Source: an uncultured Lentibacter sp.
Lineage (GTDB): Bacteria > Pseudomonadota > Alphaproteobacteria > Rhodobacterales > Rhodobacteraceae
Assembly: GCA_947497495.1 (NCBI GenBank)
Contig: CANMGT010000001.1
Span: forward strand, 806,001-870,000
Direction of reading: 5' to 3'
Length of the DNA: 64,000 nucleotides
Positions 52,003-59,453 of this stretch are shown here, piece after piece. Position numbers and translations under genes: made by a program. The notes beneath the pieces are model-generated. The model was not told where the DNA came from, made no database searches, and saw only the letters and a program-made list of their open reading frames with translations. The number at the start of each line of letters is the position of its first letter. The stretch's first letter is position 1.

Positions 52003-52995
52003 TTACATGTCGTCCAATGGCATTTCTATCGTATCGCCATATCTAGGGTAAGCACGGTCAAGTGAGCGCTTAAAGCCTTCCCATGTGGAGGATGCCCTCA
52101 TAAGGGCCGTGACGCCTGATATGTGCTGTTTTAGCTCAGGATGCCCGTATTCAGGGTTAAACCATTGGTGATGTTTTGAGAGGCGTTCGCCCTTCGCATT
52201 TGTCGGGTTTAGCGCTCTCAGCTCGTCGGTCAGTGTCGGCGCCAATCGGTCATAGACAAAGTTGTTTGTCCAGCCACCTATGGCGCCGGGGCGTTTGGCC
52301 GAGCCATCCCAATCCCACCCTCGAAGTCGGTAAATCTGCTTGTAGAAGTCGTCAGGGAAGGTTTTCGTCCATTTTTGGCGATAGTCAGACAGAAAGCTTT
52401 CAAGAATGTCAGCAAGGGCGTTTTTGGCCCTCATTTCCTGATAGCCTGTCGCCTCATCAACTAGGGCAATGATTCCCACTTTTGCAAAGCCACGTATCAA
52501 AGAGAATGCGTTCTGAACGATGTTTGCTTGAGGTTGCCCAGTCGCTCCCATTTTGTCGGCTTCCAGTATGGCGTCGCAAACGTCAACTAGGACTTCTGCT
52601 GGATAGCCATAGCCCATGTGGCCAGTTGGAGGTTGGAAGAAAATGGGCGTTTTCAGCGCCAACTCTAAGTCACTGTCAATAAAGGGTTTAAGCCACTTTT
52701 GTGAGGCAAAACGGGGTATTTCGGCGCCAGTGTTAGATGGCTCTTTATCTGACCTTGGCCCACCCCGTGTGACGCCTAGCCCTTTGAACATACCGCGTTG
52801 ACTTAAGACGCGGGTTTCGTCCTCCAGAACATAGCAATCTATCTGAACGCCGCCTATTTCCAACGGTCTATCTGCCGACCCTGCCAGCGTTTTGGCAATC
52901 TCAGGCTTTGGCGTAGTTACGTCAAAGATTGAATCGACAACATCATCAAAGGAACCGTTTTTTATCGGCTCAATTACTTCAGGTTTCTTAGCCAT
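52003..52995 (-). CDS. P63C domain-containing passenger protein
   Basis: A 330-residue soluble protein. The C-terminal part (about residues 210-310) matches the P63C domain: WTKTFPDDFYKQIYRLRGWDW, NNFVYDRLAPTLTDELRALNP and HHQWFNPEYGHPELKQHISGV, then LMRASSTWEGFKRSLDRAYPR. The N-terminal region (about residues 45-200) contains RVLSQRGMFKGLG and PTGHMGYGYPAEVLVDVCDAI, which accompany P63C in phage- and element-borne proteins. P63C has no established function. Its ATG lies within the last codons of the transposase (8-bp overlap), so it is made from the transposase mRNA and is likely involved in element behaviour or host takeover (inference). Confidence 0.88.
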   Translation of the reverse strand: MAKKPEVIEPIKNGSFDDVVDSIFDVTTPKPEIAKTLAGSADRPLEIGGVQIDCYVLEDETRVLSQRGMFKGLGVTRGGPRSDKEPSNTGAEIPRFASQKWLKPFIDSDLELALKTPIFFQPPTGHMGYGYPAEVLVDVCDAILEADKMGATGQPQANIVQNAFSLIRGFAKVGIIALVDEATGYQEMRAKNALADILESFLSDYRQKWTKTFPDDFYKQIYRLRGWDWDGSAKRPGAIGGWTNNFVYDRLAPTLTDELRALNPTNAKGERLSKHHQWFNPEYGHPELKQHISGVTALMRASSTWEGFKRSLDRAYPRYGDTIEMPLDDM

Positions 52996-53911
52996 TGATC
53001 AAATCCTTATAAGTGAGGCGCTTATTAACCATGCGGTCAATCGTCATGTTGATGAATGCCACGGTGCCGACTTTGGCGGTGTTGTGGCGGAATGAAAACT
53101 CGTTGATGTAACGGTGCAGGTGATCTTCGCTCATGTAGTGGTAAACCCCGATGTAACCACGCTTGAGAAGCGACCAGAAGCTCTCAATGCCGTTGGTGTG
53201 AGCCATGTCGCGCACATACTCGCCAGCGGAGTGGCGAACTGTCTTGTGATCGAAGCCGTGCTTGTGGAGAGAGCGGTAGGCTTTGAATTCGTCGGTTACA
53301 ACGGTTGCGCCTTCTGGGGCATTATCTTTGATGAAACCTACCAGCGTAGCCGCGTTGGTGCGCTCAACTGGTTTTGCGCGAACTTCACCATGCTGATCGC
53401 GGATGCCAACAACAGCGGTCTTGCCTACTGCACCACGGCCAGCGTGGAGCTTCTTGTCAGCGTGCTTGTTGCTCTCTTTGCCGCCAACATAGGTTTCGTC
53501 AACTTGTGTGTGATCGCCCATGTCGTCGCTGTCTTTGCCGTTCATCCATGTTTCGCGGATGCGTTGCGCAAGAAACCATGCTGTTTTCTGAGTAACGCCT
53601 AGTTCACGCGCCATTTGAGTGCTTGGGATGCCCTTGCGGGCGCTTGTGAGCATGTAGATAGCAAGAAGCCACTTGAGCAGTGGAAGGCGGCTCTCGGCAA
53701 GCACTGTGCCAGTGCGAACGCTGAAGTGCTTGCGGCAATCTTTGCAGCGGTAAGCCATTGGCTTGTGATCTTTGCACTCAGTTACAGAAACCGAACCGCA
53801 GTGGCCGCAAACAGGCGCATCATTCCAGCGGCGTGTCTCGAAGAAATTACGCGCAGCTTCTTCATTTGGGAATTTCTGGAAGAATTCAAATGTGCTAAGT
53901 GTATCTGACAT
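52988..53911 (-). CDS. IS1595-family transposase (ISXO2-like domain)
   Basis: A 307-residue transposase. The N-terminus carries a zinc ribbon CGHCGSVSVTECKDH with a second pair YRCKDCRKHF (Cys35, 38, 56, 59). A helix-turn-helix-like region with STQMARELGVTQKTAWFLAQR follows. The ISXO2-like catalytic core has QVDETYVGGKE (Asp138), TVVTDEFKAYRSL (Asp207) and HTNGIESFWSLLKRGYIGVYH (Asn240/Glu243, Lys250). All core residues are present and the frame is intact, so it is probably active. The ATG at 53911 lies 87 bases inside the right end, after a hairpin that repeats part of the terminal repeat. Confidence 0.95.
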   Translation of the reverse strand: MSDTLSTFEFFQKFPNEEAARNFFETRRWNDAPVCGHCGSVSVTECKDHKPMAYRCKDCRKHFSVRTGTVLAESRLPLLKWLLAIYMLTSARKGIPSTQMARELGVTQKTAWFLAQRIRETWMNGKDSDDMGDHTQVDETYVGGKESNKHADKKLHAGRGAVGKTAVVGIRDQHGEVRAKPVERTNAATLVGFIKDNAPEGATVVTDEFKAYRSLHKHGFDHKTVRHSAGEYVRDMAHTNGIESFWSLLKRGYIGVYHYMSEDHLHRYINEFSFRHNTAKVGTVAFINMTIDRMVNKRLTYKDLING

Positions 53912-53937
53912 GGGCCTAATCTCTCTCGTTGAGATTA

Positions 53938-53982
53938 AACTAGCCAAAATGACCGATGCGGTCAAGCCAATTTTGGCTAGTT
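53938..53982. repeat. Subterminal inverted repeat overlapping the right terminal repeat
   Basis: AACTAGCCAAAAT (53938-53950) is the exact inverse of ATTTTGGCTAGTT (53970-53982) across 19 bases. The right arm shares TGGCTAGTT with the terminal repeat. Position in the transposase promoter region suggests a transposase-binding site or an RNA hairpin limiting transposase synthesis. Confidence 0.7.
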
Positions 53983-53997
53983 AAGTATATAGGCCCC
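53974..53997 (-). repeat. Right terminal inverted repeat of the IS1595 element
   Basis: Exact 24-base inverse of 50989-51012; followed directly by the duplicated ATATAAAG. Confidence 0.96.
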
Positions 53998-54005
53998 ATA
54001 TAAAG
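53998..54005. repeat. Right copy of the 8-bp target-site duplication
   Basis: ATATAAAG, identical to 50981-50988. Removing one copy and the element restores a continuous gap between the convergent aminotransferase and oxidase genes. Confidence 0.93.
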
Positions 54006-54006
54006 C

Positions 54007-55326
54007 CTAGAGATCCTTCAGGGCAGCGCCCGCGTAGATGCCATACATAAGGGCACGGCGGGCACGGCCGAGGGGGAATTTGGCGGGCGGCTTTTGCATC
54101 AGTTTTGGCGTCTGAAGCTTGCCTGCTCCGAGGATTTGGTCAGCGAGAAGAGCGCCTGTGTAGCTGCCCATGCCAACGCCGTTTCCGTGGTAGGCGAACC
54201 CGGTGTAGGCGCCGGGCATGTCGGGGATAGCCCCCGCAAAAGGCGTGAAACCCGCAGAGAGGCAGACCATTCCTGACCAGTAGTGCGGCGTTTCAACATG
54301 CGCCCACGCGGGGAACATGCGCTCGAAATCCGCTCGGATTTTGCGTTTGATGCCTGCTTCTGTGCCATCGCTTGATGTGAGGCCGCCGCGCATTCCGAAC
54401 AGGAAACGGCGGTTGGGCATCAGGCGGAAATAGTGCAGCAGCAGGAGGCTGTCATAGCACATCTGGTCGGTGTTCCAGCCGCTTGCCAACTCGGCGTCTG
54501 TCAGCTCGCGGGTGACGAGGATGCTCGACTGTGAGGGCATGTAGCGCGATGCCATCCATTCGGGCACATCTTCAGAGGAATAGCCGTTGGTTGCGACAAC
54601 AAGCTGCTCGGCCTCAAGTGTGCCTTGGGGCGTTGTGAGGCGGTAGGTGCCGTTGCGCACGATGTCGCTGACGGGCGACGCGCCGTAGACTTTTGCTCCG
54701 GCGCTTTCGGCGGCTTTGAGCAGGCCTTCAAGGTAAGAGCGCGGGTTGAGCGCAAAGCCGACTGGCGTTGTGAGCGCGCCGTGAAACGGGCCGGGCATGC
54801 CAAGGCTTTCAAGCGCGTCTTTGTTGTGCAGCGTCGGTGTGATGCCGTAGTTTTCCTCCACTGCGCGGGCGTCATCTTCGAGGCGGTAGCTGGCCTTGTG
54901 CGCCATCAGAGTTTCGCCATTGCTGTGGGTCTCGCCGTCAATGCCGTGCTTGGTCAATGTCGCTTCTACGTGGTTAACAGCGGCGAGTTCAGCTTGACGA
55001 TACTCAAGCCGCGCGGCTTTTCCATGAGCGCGGTCGATCTGCGCATCGGAGGCTTTAGCCCCCCCAAGGCAGCAAAAACCGCCGTTGCGCCCAGAGGCGC
55101 CCCAGCCCGGGTAACTGGCGTCAACCACCGTGACATTTGCACCGGCTTCAGCCAATGCGAGCGCAGCGGACAGGCCTGTGAACCCCGCGCCGACAATGGC
55201 GACATCGGCTTTTTCAGAGCCTTTGAGGGCGGGGCGGACAAGAGCATTGTCAGGCACCGCTTCCGCCCAATAGCAGTTTGCAATACGATCGTTCGAGTAA
55301 GCGTGATCGGAGAAAATCCGGCGCAT
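54007..55326 (-). CDS. FAD-dependent amine oxidoreductase, PuuB-like (gamma-glutamylputrescine oxidase family)
   Basis: A 439-residue DAO-family flavoprotein. It starts with the IANCYWAEAVPD segment, then the FAD-binding VAIVGAGFTGLSAALALAEAG, VVDASYPGWGASGRNGGFCC (the GASGRNGGF motif of the PuuB/OrdL group), VVATNGYSSEDVPEWM and the C-terminal MPGAYTGFAYHGNGVGMGSYTG. It oxidatively deaminates a polyamine or its glutamylated form to an aldehyde, or a related secondary amine. Context with PotFGHI favours polyamines. It begins in a TGATG overlap with potI and is the last gene of the reverse-strand operon. The transposon lies one base beyond its 3' flank. Confidence 0.87.
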   Translation of the reverse strand: MRRIFSDHAYSNDRIANCYWAEAVPDNALVRPALKGSEKADVAIVGAGFTGLSAALALAEAGANVTVVDASYPGWGASGRNGGFCCLGGAKASDAQIDRAHGKAARLEYRQAELAAVNHVEATLTKHGIDGETHSNGETLMAHKASYRLEDDARAVEENYGITPTLHNKDALESLGMPGPFHGALTTPVGFALNPRSYLEGLLKAAESAGAKVYGASPVSDIVRNGTYRLTTPQGTLEAEQLVVATNGYSSEDVPEWMASRYMPSQSSILVTRELTDAELASGWNTDQMCYDSLLLLHYFRLMPNRRFLFGMRGGLTSSDGTEAGIKRKIRADFERMFPAWAHVETPHYWSGMVCLSAGFTPFAGAIPDMPGAYTGFAYHGNGVGMGSYTGALLADQILGAGKLQTPKLMQKPPAKFPLGRARRALMYGIYAGAALKDL

Positions 55327-56147
55327 CAGTCGGCGGTTCTTTCGGCAGCCATCTCGTCGCGTTTCTGCTTTACGGCGGCGCGCTTGGAAATGAGCGAGGC
55401 CGAGATAACGCCAACCGTCACGATGCTGATCATGATCGTGGACAGCGCGTTGATTTCGGGGGAAACACCAAGCCGCACGGCGGAGTATATCTTGATCGGC
55501 AGGGTTGTTGCCGAGGGGCCTGACGTGAACGACGCGATCACCAGATCATCAAGAGACAGGGTAAACGCGAGCAGCCAGCCCGAGATGACAGCGGGCGCAA
55601 TGATTGGCAAAGTCACAAGGCGGAAGGCCTCGAAGGCGGAGCAGCCCAAGTCAAGTGCGGCCTCTTCAAGCGAGCGATCAAAGCTTACCAACCGCGACGA
55701 GACGACGACAGAAACATAGCACATCGAGAACGTCGTATGCGCAAGGATGATCGTCATCATTCCGCGGTCAAACCCGATGCCGATAAACAGCAACAAGAGC
55801 GAGAGGCCGGTGATAACTTCGGGCATGACAAGCGGTGCGTAGATCATGCCAGAGAACAACGTGCGCCCCATGAAACGCCCGCCGCGCACGAGAACATAGG
55901 CCGCCATCGTGCCCAACACCGCAGCAAAGGTCGAGCTGACAACCGCGACTTTGACAGTCACCCAAGCGGCGTCAAGAAACGCCTCGTTCTGAAACAGCGT
56001 GCCATACCATTTGGTTGAAAATCCCGCCCAGACTGTCACCAGTTTGGAGGCGTTGAAGCTGTAGATCACCAAAATGACCATCGGCAGGTAGAGGAAAACA
56101 AACCCGAGGGTGAGCGATGTTGCGTTGAACCATGTGAAGCGTCTCAT
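55326..56147 (-). CDS. potI: Polyamine ABC transporter permease, PotI-like
   Basis: A 273-residue inner-membrane permease with about six transmembrane helices and the EAA loop EEAALDLGCSAFEAFRLVTLP (within about residues 160-180) that contacts the ATPase. It begins FNATSLTLGFVFLYLPMVILVIYSFNAS, typical of the PotI/PotC class. It imports putrescine or spermidine with its partner permease, ATPase and binding protein. The start overlaps the potH stop by four bases (ATGA) and its stop overlaps the oxidase start, so translation of the operon is continuous. Confidence 0.92.
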   Translation of the reverse strand: MRRFTWFNATSLTLGFVFLYLPMVILVIYSFNASKLVTVWAGFSTKWYGTLFQNEAFLDAAWVTVKVAVVSSTFAAVLGTMAAYVLVRGGRFMGRTLFSGMIYAPLVMPEVITGLSLLLLFIGIGFDRGMMTIILAHTTFSMCYVSVVVSSRLVSFDRSLEEAALDLGCSAFEAFRLVTLPIIAPAVISGWLLAFTLSLDDLVIASFTSGPSATTLPIKIYSAVRLGVSPEINALSTIMISIVTVGVISASLISKRAAVKQKRDEMAAERTAD

Positions 56148-57037
56148 TGGCCTTCAGCCTCGCGTTGTTTTTGTTCGTTGCGCTGGAACAGAACGATCGG
56201 GATGATCAGGATAAGCAGCAAAATGACAGCCACCGCCGAAGCAACCGGCCAGTCGCGGTTGGAGAAGAATTCTTCCCACAAGACCTTGCCGATCATCAGG
56301 GTTTTGGAGCCGCCGAGCAGTGAGGGGATCACGAACTCACCAAGCGCCGGAATGAACACCAGAAAACAACCCGCGATGATGCCTTGCTTGGACAGCGGGA
56401 TTGTCACCAGCCAGAAGGCGGTTATGCGCGAGCAGCCCAAATCTTCCGCCGCTTCCAAGAGTGATGCATCGAGTTTTTCCAGCGCCGAGTAGATCGGCAG
56501 GATCATGAACGGCAGGTAGGTGTAGATGATGCCGATGTAGACAGCTTTGTTTGTGTTCAAAATCTGCAGTGGCTCGGAGATGAGCCCCGTCCAAAGCAGG
56601 AACTGGTTGAGAAAGCCCTCGTTTGAGAGAATGCCCATCCACGAGTAAACGCGGATGAGGAAACTCGTCCAGAAGGGCAGGATCACCAGCATCATCAGCG
56701 TCGGGCGCCACTCGTCAGGCGATTGCGCCATGCCGTAAGCGACAGGGTAGCCGACAAGCAGCGTCAGCAGTGTCGAGATCGCTGCGATTTGCAGGCTGGA
56801 AAGATAGGCCTTCCAGTAGAGATCATCGGTGGTGAGGAAGGTGAAGTTTTCCCAGTCGAGCGCCGCGAAGAAGCCGCGAATGCCCTCCCAGCCAGAGCTT
56901 AAATCAAGCGTCGGTGTATAGGGCGGGATCGCCAGCGCGGTGTCGGACAGGCTGATCTTGAAAACGATGATGAAGGGGACGAGAAACAGTACCAGAAGCC
57001 AGAAGTAAGGCACGGCAATGAGGGTAAAGCGGCGCAT
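56144..57037 (-). CDS. potH: Polyamine ABC transporter permease, PotH-like
   Basis: A 297-residue permease with six predicted helices: the N-terminal PYFWLLVLFLVPFIIVFKISLSD, a longer periplasmic loop with PTLDLSSGWEGIRGFF, the STLLTLLVGYPVAYGMAQSP segment and the EAA loop LLEAAEDLGCSRITAFWLVTIP. This order is that of PotH/PotB subunits. It lies three bases downstream of the ATPase gene and overlaps potI. The two permeases form the heterodimeric channel of the importer. Confidence 0.92.
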   Translation of the reverse strand: MRRFTLIAVPYFWLLVLFLVPFIIVFKISLSDTALAIPPYTPTLDLSSGWEGIRGFFAALDWENFTFLTTDDLYWKAYLSSLQIAAISTLLTLLVGYPVAYGMAQSPDEWRPTLMMLVILPFWTSFLIRVYSWMGILSNEGFLNQFLLWTGLISEPLQILNTNKAVYIGIIYTYLPFMILPIYSALEKLDASLLEAAEDLGCSRITAFWLVTIPLSKQGIIAGCFLVFIPALGEFVIPSLLGGSKTLMIGKVLWEEFFSNRDWPVASAVAVILLLILIIPIVLFQRNEQKQREAEGQ

Positions 57038-57040
57038 GGC

Positions 57041-58165
57041 TTACCCCTCCAGCACGATGGCAGCTGTGTCTGTCCAGCTTAGCCAGACATCGTCTTCCCA
57101 CGTAAAGCTGCGGCGCTCGAGGCGGCGGGTGTTGGCAGTTTGCGCCTTGACCATCTGGCCACCCTTCAACTCGACATGGTAAGTCGAGAGGTTGCCGAGA
57201 TAGGCGATGTCGATGATCTTGCCCTTCACGGCGTTCGTCACTTTTGCAGGCTTTTGCGCTGTAATAGAGACTTTCTCGGGCCGGATCGCGAGCGCGCATT
57301 TGCCCTCGTTGCCAAGGTCTGTCGTTGTCTTGGCGTGCAGCTTTCCGGTGCCTTCCGCGTAGGCGATGTCATAGCCGTCACCCGCGCGGGTGGCGTGGCC
57401 GTTGATGATGTTCACGTCTCCGATAAAGTCGGCGACATAAACAGAATTCGGCCGCTCGTAGATGTCGGCAGGCGTCGCGACCTGAATGATCTGTCCCTCG
57501 TCCATCACTGCGACACGCGAGGCAACTGTCATCGCTTCTTCCTGGTCATGGGTGACGATAACAAAGGTTGTTCCCGTCTTCTCCTGAATGTCCATCAGCT
57601 CGAACTGGGTTTCTTGCCGCAGCTTCTTGTCGAGCGCGCCGAGGGGCTCATCGAGCAGCAGAAGTTTGGGCGCTTTGGCCAGTGAGCGGGCGAGCGCGAC
57701 GCGTTGGCGCTGGCCTCCGGAAATCTGGTGAGGTTTGCGTTTGCCGAACTTCTCAAGCCGCGTCAGGCGCAGCATTTCGTCAACGCGGTCCTCTATCTCG
57801 GGTTTGGGCTTGCCTTCACGTTTGAGGCCAAAAGCGATGTTCTCCGCGACAGTCAGATGCGGGAACAGCGCATAGGACTGGAACATCATGTTCACGGCGC
57901 GCTTGTTGGGCGGCACGCCCTTCATGTCATGCCCCGCGATCAGGATTTGGCCTTCGGTGGGCGTTTCAAAGCCCGCCAGCATGCGCATCATCGTGGTTTT
58001 GCCACAGCCAGAGGGGCCGAGCAGCGCAAAGAATTCCTGCGCGTAGATATCTTGTGTGAGGTTGTCGATCGCGACAAAGTCGCCAAAGCGCTTGGTGACG
58101 TTTTTAAACTGGATCAGCGGCTTTTGATCAGCCTCTTCCCAAGGTGCGAAAACGGTTTGTGCCAT
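57041..58165 (-). CDS. potG: Polyamine ABC transporter ATP-binding protein, PotG/PotA-like
   Basis: A 374-residue ABC ATPase. Walker A is LLGPSGCGKTTMMRML, the Q-loop MMFQSYALFPHLTV, the signature ISGGQRQRVALARSLA and Walker B LLLLDEPLGALD, with the switch VTHDQEEAMTVA. The C-terminal 130 residues form the TOBE regulatory domain (NIINGHATRAGDGYD, CALAIRPEKVSI). It energises uptake of putrescine/spermidine. Met at 58165 is chosen over a GTG/ATG seven codons upstream because the family starts near there. A terminator-like hairpin separates it from potF upstream. Confidence 0.93.
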   Translation of the reverse strand: MAQTVFAPWEEADQKPLIQFKNVTKRFGDFVAIDNLTQDIYAQEFFALLGPSGCGKTTMMRMLAGFETPTEGQILIAGHDMKGVPPNKRAVNMMFQSYALFPHLTVAENIAFGLKREGKPKPEIEDRVDEMLRLTRLEKFGKRKPHQISGGQRQRVALARSLAKAPKLLLLDEPLGALDKKLRQETQFELMDIQEKTGTTFVIVTHDQEEAMTVASRVAVMDEGQIIQVATPADIYERPNSVYVADFIGDVNIINGHATRAGDGYDIAYAEGTGKLHAKTTTDLGNEGKCALAIRPEKVSITAQKPAKVTNAVKGKIIDIAYLGNLSTYHVELKGGQMVKAQTANTRRLERRSFTWEDDVWLSWTDTAAIVLEG

Positions 58166-58183
58166 GCTGTCCCCCACATGTGC

Positions 58184-58216
58184 CAAAAGAAGCCCGCAAG
58201 CCGAGGCCTGCGGGCT
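58184..58216 (-). terminator. Partial terminator / attenuator between potF and potG
   Basis: AGCCCGCA and TGCGGGCT form a perfect 8-bp stem around a 10-nt loop; on the reverse strand it is followed by TCTTTTGG. Such hairpins after binding-protein genes commonly raise the level of the binding protein over its transporter. Confidence 0.6.
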
Positions 58217-58228
58217 GATGATCAGGGC

Positions 58229-59314
58229 TTAGGTGCCTGATTTGATCTTCGTCCAGAGGCGCGTCACGACACGCTGGACTTTCGGGCTGTAAGGCGACGT
58301 TGTGTAGAGGTTCTTCAACGTTTCCTCGTTCGGGTAGATCGCCGGATCGCCGATCACGTCTTCTTCCAGCATGGGCTGCGAGGCAAGGTTGCCGTTGGCG
58401 TAGTAAACGTAGTTTGACGCCGCCGCCATGTTGCCTGCATCCATGATGAAGTTGAGGAATTTATGCGCCGCTTCTGGATTTGGTGCGTCAACCGGAATGG
58501 CCATCTGGTCAAACCACATGAGCGCGCCTTCTGACGGAGCGTTATAGGCGATCTCAACGCCGTTGTCGGCTTCTGCGGCACGGTCACGCGCTTGCAGGAT
58601 GTCGCCCGACCAACCTATCGCCACGCAGATGTCGCCGTTGGCGAGCGCGTTGATATACTCTGAGCTGTGGAACTTTTGCACATAGGGCGCGACAGCTGTC
58701 AGAACAGGTTCGACTTTGGCGATCACGTCCGGATCCTGGCTGTCAGGGTCTTCGCCGATATAGGCAAGCGCAGCCGGGATCAGCTCGACCGGGGCATCAA
58801 GGAAGTGCACGCCACATTCGGCCAGCTTTTCCATGTTTGCAGGGTCAAACACCAGCGCGAGCGAATCGACAGGTGCGTCGTCGCCCAGCGCTTCTTTGAC
58901 TTTACCGACGTTGATACCGATGCCCGTTGTGCCCCACATATAGTTGATGGAGTGCTCGTTGTTCGGGTCATACTTGGCCGTGCGTGCTTCGATCGCGTCC
59001 CACATGTTCTTGTGGTTTGGCAGCTTGCTCATGTCGAGCTTCTGGAAAGCGCCCGCAACGATCTGGCGTTGAAGGAATGTGCCGGAAGGCACCACAACGT
59101 CATAGCCCGAACCGCCTGCAAGCATCTTGGTTTCAAGCACTTCGTTGGAATCAAACACATCGTAGATGAGCTTGATGCCGGTCTCTTCCTCGAACTTTGT
59201 CAGCAGGTCTTCGTCGATATAGTCAGACCAGTTATAAACGCGGACTTCTTCGGCTTGGGCCATGCCTGCAACAAGGGCAAGTGTGGCGGCAGCGCTGAGT
59301 AGACGGAAATTCAT
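58229..59314 (-). CDS. potF: Periplasmic putrescine/spermidine-binding protein, PotF-like
   Basis: A 361-residue solute-binding protein with a signal peptide (MNFRLLSAAATLALVAGMAQA, cleavage before EEVRV). It opens EVRVYNWSDYIDEDLLTKFEEETGI, the PotD/PotF hallmark, then YDVFDSNEVLETKMLAGGSGYDVVVPS, MWGTTGIGINVGKVKEAL and the C-terminal binding segment PSEGALMWFDQMAIPVDAPNPE. The aromatic/acidic residues in these stretches line the polyamine site in PotF. A GGGAG site lies before ATG 59314. It is first in the operon and diverges from the GntR gene; a TTGATCAA palindrome lies between them. Confidence 0.94.
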   Translation of the reverse strand: MNFRLLSAAATLALVAGMAQAEEVRVYNWSDYIDEDLLTKFEEETGIKLIYDVFDSNEVLETKMLAGGSGYDVVVPSGTFLQRQIVAGAFQKLDMSKLPNHKNMWDAIEARTAKYDPNNEHSINYMWGTTGIGINVGKVKEALGDDAPVDSLALVFDPANMEKLAECGVHFLDAPVELIPAALAYIGEDPDSQDPDVIAKVEPVLTAVAPYVQKFHSSEYINALANGDICVAIGWSGDILQARDRAAEADNGVEIAYNAPSEGALMWFDQMAIPVDAPNPEAAHKFLNFIMDAGNMAAASNYVYYANGNLASQPMLEEDVIGDPAIYPNEETLKNLYTTSPYSPKVQRVVTRLWTKIKSGT

Positions 59315-59356
59315 TTGATATTTCTCCCTATGATAGAGGTTGTTCCCCTTGACGAA

Positions 59357-59372
59357 ATATTTGATCAAGTTT
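59357..59372. promoter_or_regulatory. Candidate GntR operator between potF and the regulator gene
   Basis: ATATTTGATCAAGTTTTG holds the palindrome TTGATCAA (59361-59368), 47-54 bases before potF and about 86-93 bases before the divergent gntR start. The same core occurs before the aminotransferase at 49550 and, with one change, before the one at 60253. Confidence 0.6.
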
Positions 59373-59453
59373 TGACTGCCTTGGCAACATTTCGTTTATG
59401 ATGACTGCATTAAGTGAGAGAAATAGCAAGAGATTCGGAAAAGGGGAGCAGTT

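Larger units (their letters stand above)
50989..53997. mobile_element. Complete IS1595-family transposon carrying three passenger genes
   Basis: The element is 3,009 bp, bounded by perfect 24-bp inverted repeats starting GGGGCCTATATACTTAAC (50989-51012 and 53974-53997) and an 8-bp duplication ATATAAAG. On the reverse strand it encodes an ISXO2-like transposase followed by a P63C-domain gene overlapping it by 8 bp. On the + strand it encodes a small two-helix membrane protein and an ImmA/IrrE-type peptidase overlapping by 11 bp. The two pairs converge. The coding DNA is visibly more AT-rich than its surroundings. Intact repeats, an open transposase frame and an exact target duplication suggest recent arrival. 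Some IS1595-family elements are known to carry passenger genes; this combination I do not recognise. Confidence 0.94.

Noticed and set aside
52993..53003. TTGATCAA-like palindrome at the P63C start codon
   Set aside because: It matches the polyamine operator core, but lies inside coding sequence of the transposon (ATTGATCAAATCC) without the flanking ATTA-CTGGT, so it is treated as chance.
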